Notes under the pieces: model-generated
Database searches by the model: none
What the model was told of the DNA's origin: nothing
The model's input: the letters and a program-made list of their open reading frames with translations, nothing else
Assembly (NCBI GenBank): GCA_947460565.1
Contig: CANHJJ010000084.1
Location: 1-7,361 of the forward strand
DNA length: 7,361 bases
Direction of reading: 5' to 3'
Source: Bacteroidota bacterium
GTDB taxonomy: Bacteria > Bacteroidota > Bacteroidia > UKL13-3
In this document: positions 6,415 to 7,361 of the stretch, in pieces
How the letters are laid out: every line of letters starts with the position of its first letter
Numbering within the stretch: position 1 is the first letter of the stretch
Made by a program: the position numbers and the translations under genes

Positions 6415-7056
6415 GTGAAAATAGAAGCTGTAATATTCGATTTTGATGGTGTAATTGCCGATACGATGAAAGATAATTGCATTGCTTGGCAAAGCGCATT
6501 TGAATTATACAATCTAACTATTACCCCTGATGAATATTACCATCTCGAAGGAATGGGACGTTTTCAAATTGCAGATTACTTTATTAGTAAGTACAATCTT
6601 GATCCTTCAATACGAACTAGGGTTGTTGAGTTAAAAGAAATAAATTATAAAAAAAACAATCAGTTTAGGATATATGATTATGTTGAAGAAATTTTTTCCT
6701 TGCTAAATAAAAAAAAGATACCAATAGCATTAGTTACAGGAGCGTCGAATGCTCGTATTAGCGAAAATTTAAATATAAATTTAATAAATAACCTATCAGT
6801 TTTAATAACGGCAGATGATGTCATCAATACAAAACCACATCCCGAACCATATCTAAAAGCTATTTCATTTTTAGACAAAAAAGCTGAAAATTGCTTGGTA
6901 ATAGAAAATGCGATTCTTGGAATTAAATCAGCAAAATCAGCAGGTTGTATCTGTTATGCATTAGAAACAACTTTAGATAAATTTCAACTAAACAGTGCTG
7001 ATGAAATATTCTCTTCTCATTTTGAACTCTTAACACAACTCAAATCTCTTTTTTAA
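6415..7056 (+). CDS. HAD-superfamily hydrolase, phosphatase/beta-phosphoglucomutase-like subfamily, GTG start
   Basis: This 213-residue protein shows the four HAD motifs: FDFDGVIADT at 8-17 with nucleophile Asp9 and acid/base Asp11; LVTGAS at 106-111 with Thr108; Lys140 in NTKPHPEPY; and LVIENAILGIKSAKSAG at 161-177, where Glu164-Asn165 stands in place of the usual E-D pair, a variant also seen in related family members. Residues ~15-90 form an alpha-helical cap, as in subfamily IA. Members hydrolyse sugar phosphates or interconvert beta-glucose-1- and 6-phosphates. The substrate is unknown here, but a step delivering or trimming a sugar phosphate for the nucleotidyltransferase would fit. The start must be the GTG at 6415: the next in-frame ATG (M18) would remove the D-x-D motif, and the Ldh stop TAA at 6409 lies in the same frame just upstream. 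The gene ends 5 bases before the likely IS edge but is of normal length. Confidence 0.87.
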   Translation: MKIEAVIFDFDGVIADTMKDNCIAWQSAFELYNLTITPDEYYHLEGMGRFQIADYFISKYNLDPSIRTRVVELKEINYKKNNQFRIYDYVEEIFSLLNKKKIPIALVTGASNARISENLNINLINNLSVLITADDVINTKPHPEPYLKAISFLDKKAENCLVIENAILGIKSAKSAGCICYALETTLDKFQLNSADEIFSSHFELLTQLKSLF

Positions 7057-7061
7057 AAATT

Positions 7062-7090
7062 ACCATAATTAACGTGAGTTAGATATAATT
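7062..7090. repeat. Putative terminal inverted repeat of the IS982-family element
   Basis: The sequence starting ACCATAATTAACGTGAGTT lies between the HAD stop and the transposase stop, where the element's terminal repeat should be. The ACC start fits the family. The partner repeat is outside the window, so the repeat could not be paired and its inner limit is arbitrary. Confidence 0.35.
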
Positions 7091-7361
7091 CAGAAAGGTA
7101 AATATAACTGCTTTGTATCTCTAAACTGCATTTTTAAGGATGGTTTTTTATCATTAAAATTATAAGCAATAAGAGCTGCAAAGATATTATTGAAAAAGTT
7201 CACAGGACTTCTATGTCTTGAGTGTTCAACTTGACAAATATTTTTTAATTGATCAATTATAGTTTCAATAATTGCTCTTTTTCTAAGTAAAACTGCATCC
7301 AACATAGGTGTCAAAATTGTTGATTTCATGTTTCTTTTAAGCTTTGTTATAAGTTGAACTC
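7090..7361 (-). CDS. IS982-family transposase, C-terminal part (5' end outside window)
   Basis: On the - strand the frame is open from the window edge to the TGA at 7092-7090, giving 89 C-terminal residues; the ATG at 7329-7327 is internal. The fragment reads ITKLKRNMK, then LLRKRAIIETIIDQLKN, VEHSRHRSPVNF and ALIAYNFNDKKPSL. This is the well-known IS982 C-terminal signature: L-R-K-R-x-x-I-E-x-V/I-x-D-Q-L-K, then I/V-E-H-S-R-H-R-S-P-x-N-F. The glutamate in the IET segment probably completes the DDE catalytic triad; the two aspartates would lie in the missing part. No frameshift or stop is visible in this part, so the element may be intact. Family assignment is confident from the motif; whether the copy is active cannot be judged. 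Confidence 0.9.
   Translation of the reverse strand, partial: VQLITKLKRNMKSTILTPMLDAVLLRKRAIIETIIDQLKNICQVEHSRHRSPVNFFNNIFAALIAYNFNDKKPSLKMQFRDTKQLYLPF

Larger units (their letters stand above)
7062..7361 (-). mobile_element. IS982-family insertion sequence, partial (3' end of element; continues past window)
   Basis: The stretch holds the end of an IS982-type transposase reading leftwards plus a short non-coding tail. The outer edge is placed at about 7062, where ACCATAATTAACGTGAG begins. IS982-family ends usually begin ACC, and the 28 bases to the transposase stop are a normal tail length. The opposite end, its inverted repeat and the target duplication lie outside the window, so the boundary is a best guess. 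The element sits directly behind the HAD gene and faces the operon. Confidence 0.6.

Noticed and set aside
6255..6512. Open frames on the - strand across the Ldh/HAD junction (also 6308-6499)
   Set aside because: They overlap two well-supported genes, including catalytic motifs, and show no recognisable domain.
6678..6878. Open frame on the - strand inside the HAD gene
   Set aside because: It is antisense to HAD motifs II and III and has no similarity that I can recognise.
7057..7089. Rho-independent terminator after the HAD gene
   Set aside because: No GC-rich stem followed by a T run is visible; the stretch is better explained as the IS end.
1..7361. CRISPR array, tRNA, rRNA or phage-defence system
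   Set aside because: No spaced repeats, cloverleaf-like sequences or defence-type domains were seen; the content is metabolic genes plus an IS.

Overview
The window is AT-rich (roughly 30% GC by eye) and densely packed. Eight genes run head-to-tail on the + strand, and the end of an insertion sequence lies on the - strand at the right edge. The low GC, the lack of strong Shine-Dalgarno sequences and an IS982-type transposase together suggest a member of the Bacteroidota, probably a flavobacterium-like organism. This is inferred from composition and style; no marker gene is present.

Layout. 1-300: the C-terminal end of an NAD-dependent sugar epimerase/dehydratase, cut by the window. 297-1079: a divergent sugar-phosphate nucleotidyltransferase of the RfbF (glucose-1-phosphate cytidylyltransferase) type. 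1106-1630: a DJ-1/PfpI-family protein. 1630-2361: a cupin protein. 2367-4175: a large thiamine-diphosphate (TPP) enzyme of the acetolactate-synthase superfamily. 4203-5408: a C-methyltransferase-like SAM enzyme with a zinc-finger N-terminus. 5386-6411: an Ldh-family (malate/L-lactate dehydrogenase-like) oxidoreductase. 6415-7056: a HAD phosphatase/phosphomutase. About 7062-7361: the 3' part of an IS982-family element, with its transposase on the - strand. All gaps between the + strand genes are 27 bases or less and several genes overlap, so the eight genes look like one translationally coupled operon. No internal promoter or terminator is convincing, and no stretch over 300 bases lacks a gene.

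How the genes may work together (inference). The set looks like the precursor-making part of a surface-polysaccharide (O-antigen, capsule or exopolysaccharide) locus that builds an unusual nucleotide-activated sugar. The HAD protein would supply or trim a sugar phosphate, the nucleotidyltransferase would activate it, and the epimerase/dehydratase would make a keto-sugar. The TPP enzyme could add a two-carbon (acetyl-type) branch, as YerE does in yersiniose synthesis. The methyltransferase could methylate the sugar, and the Ldh-family enzyme could reduce a keto or keto-acid group. The cupin could isomerise or epimerise an intermediate, and the DJ-1 protein could protect against reactive carbonyls or carry out a dedicated step. 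No glycosyltransferase, flippase or polymerase is visible here. The two strongest oddities are the loss of the signature arginine in the nucleotidyltransferase and the combination of a TPP carboligase, an Ldh-family reductase and a DJ-1 protein in one sugar operon.
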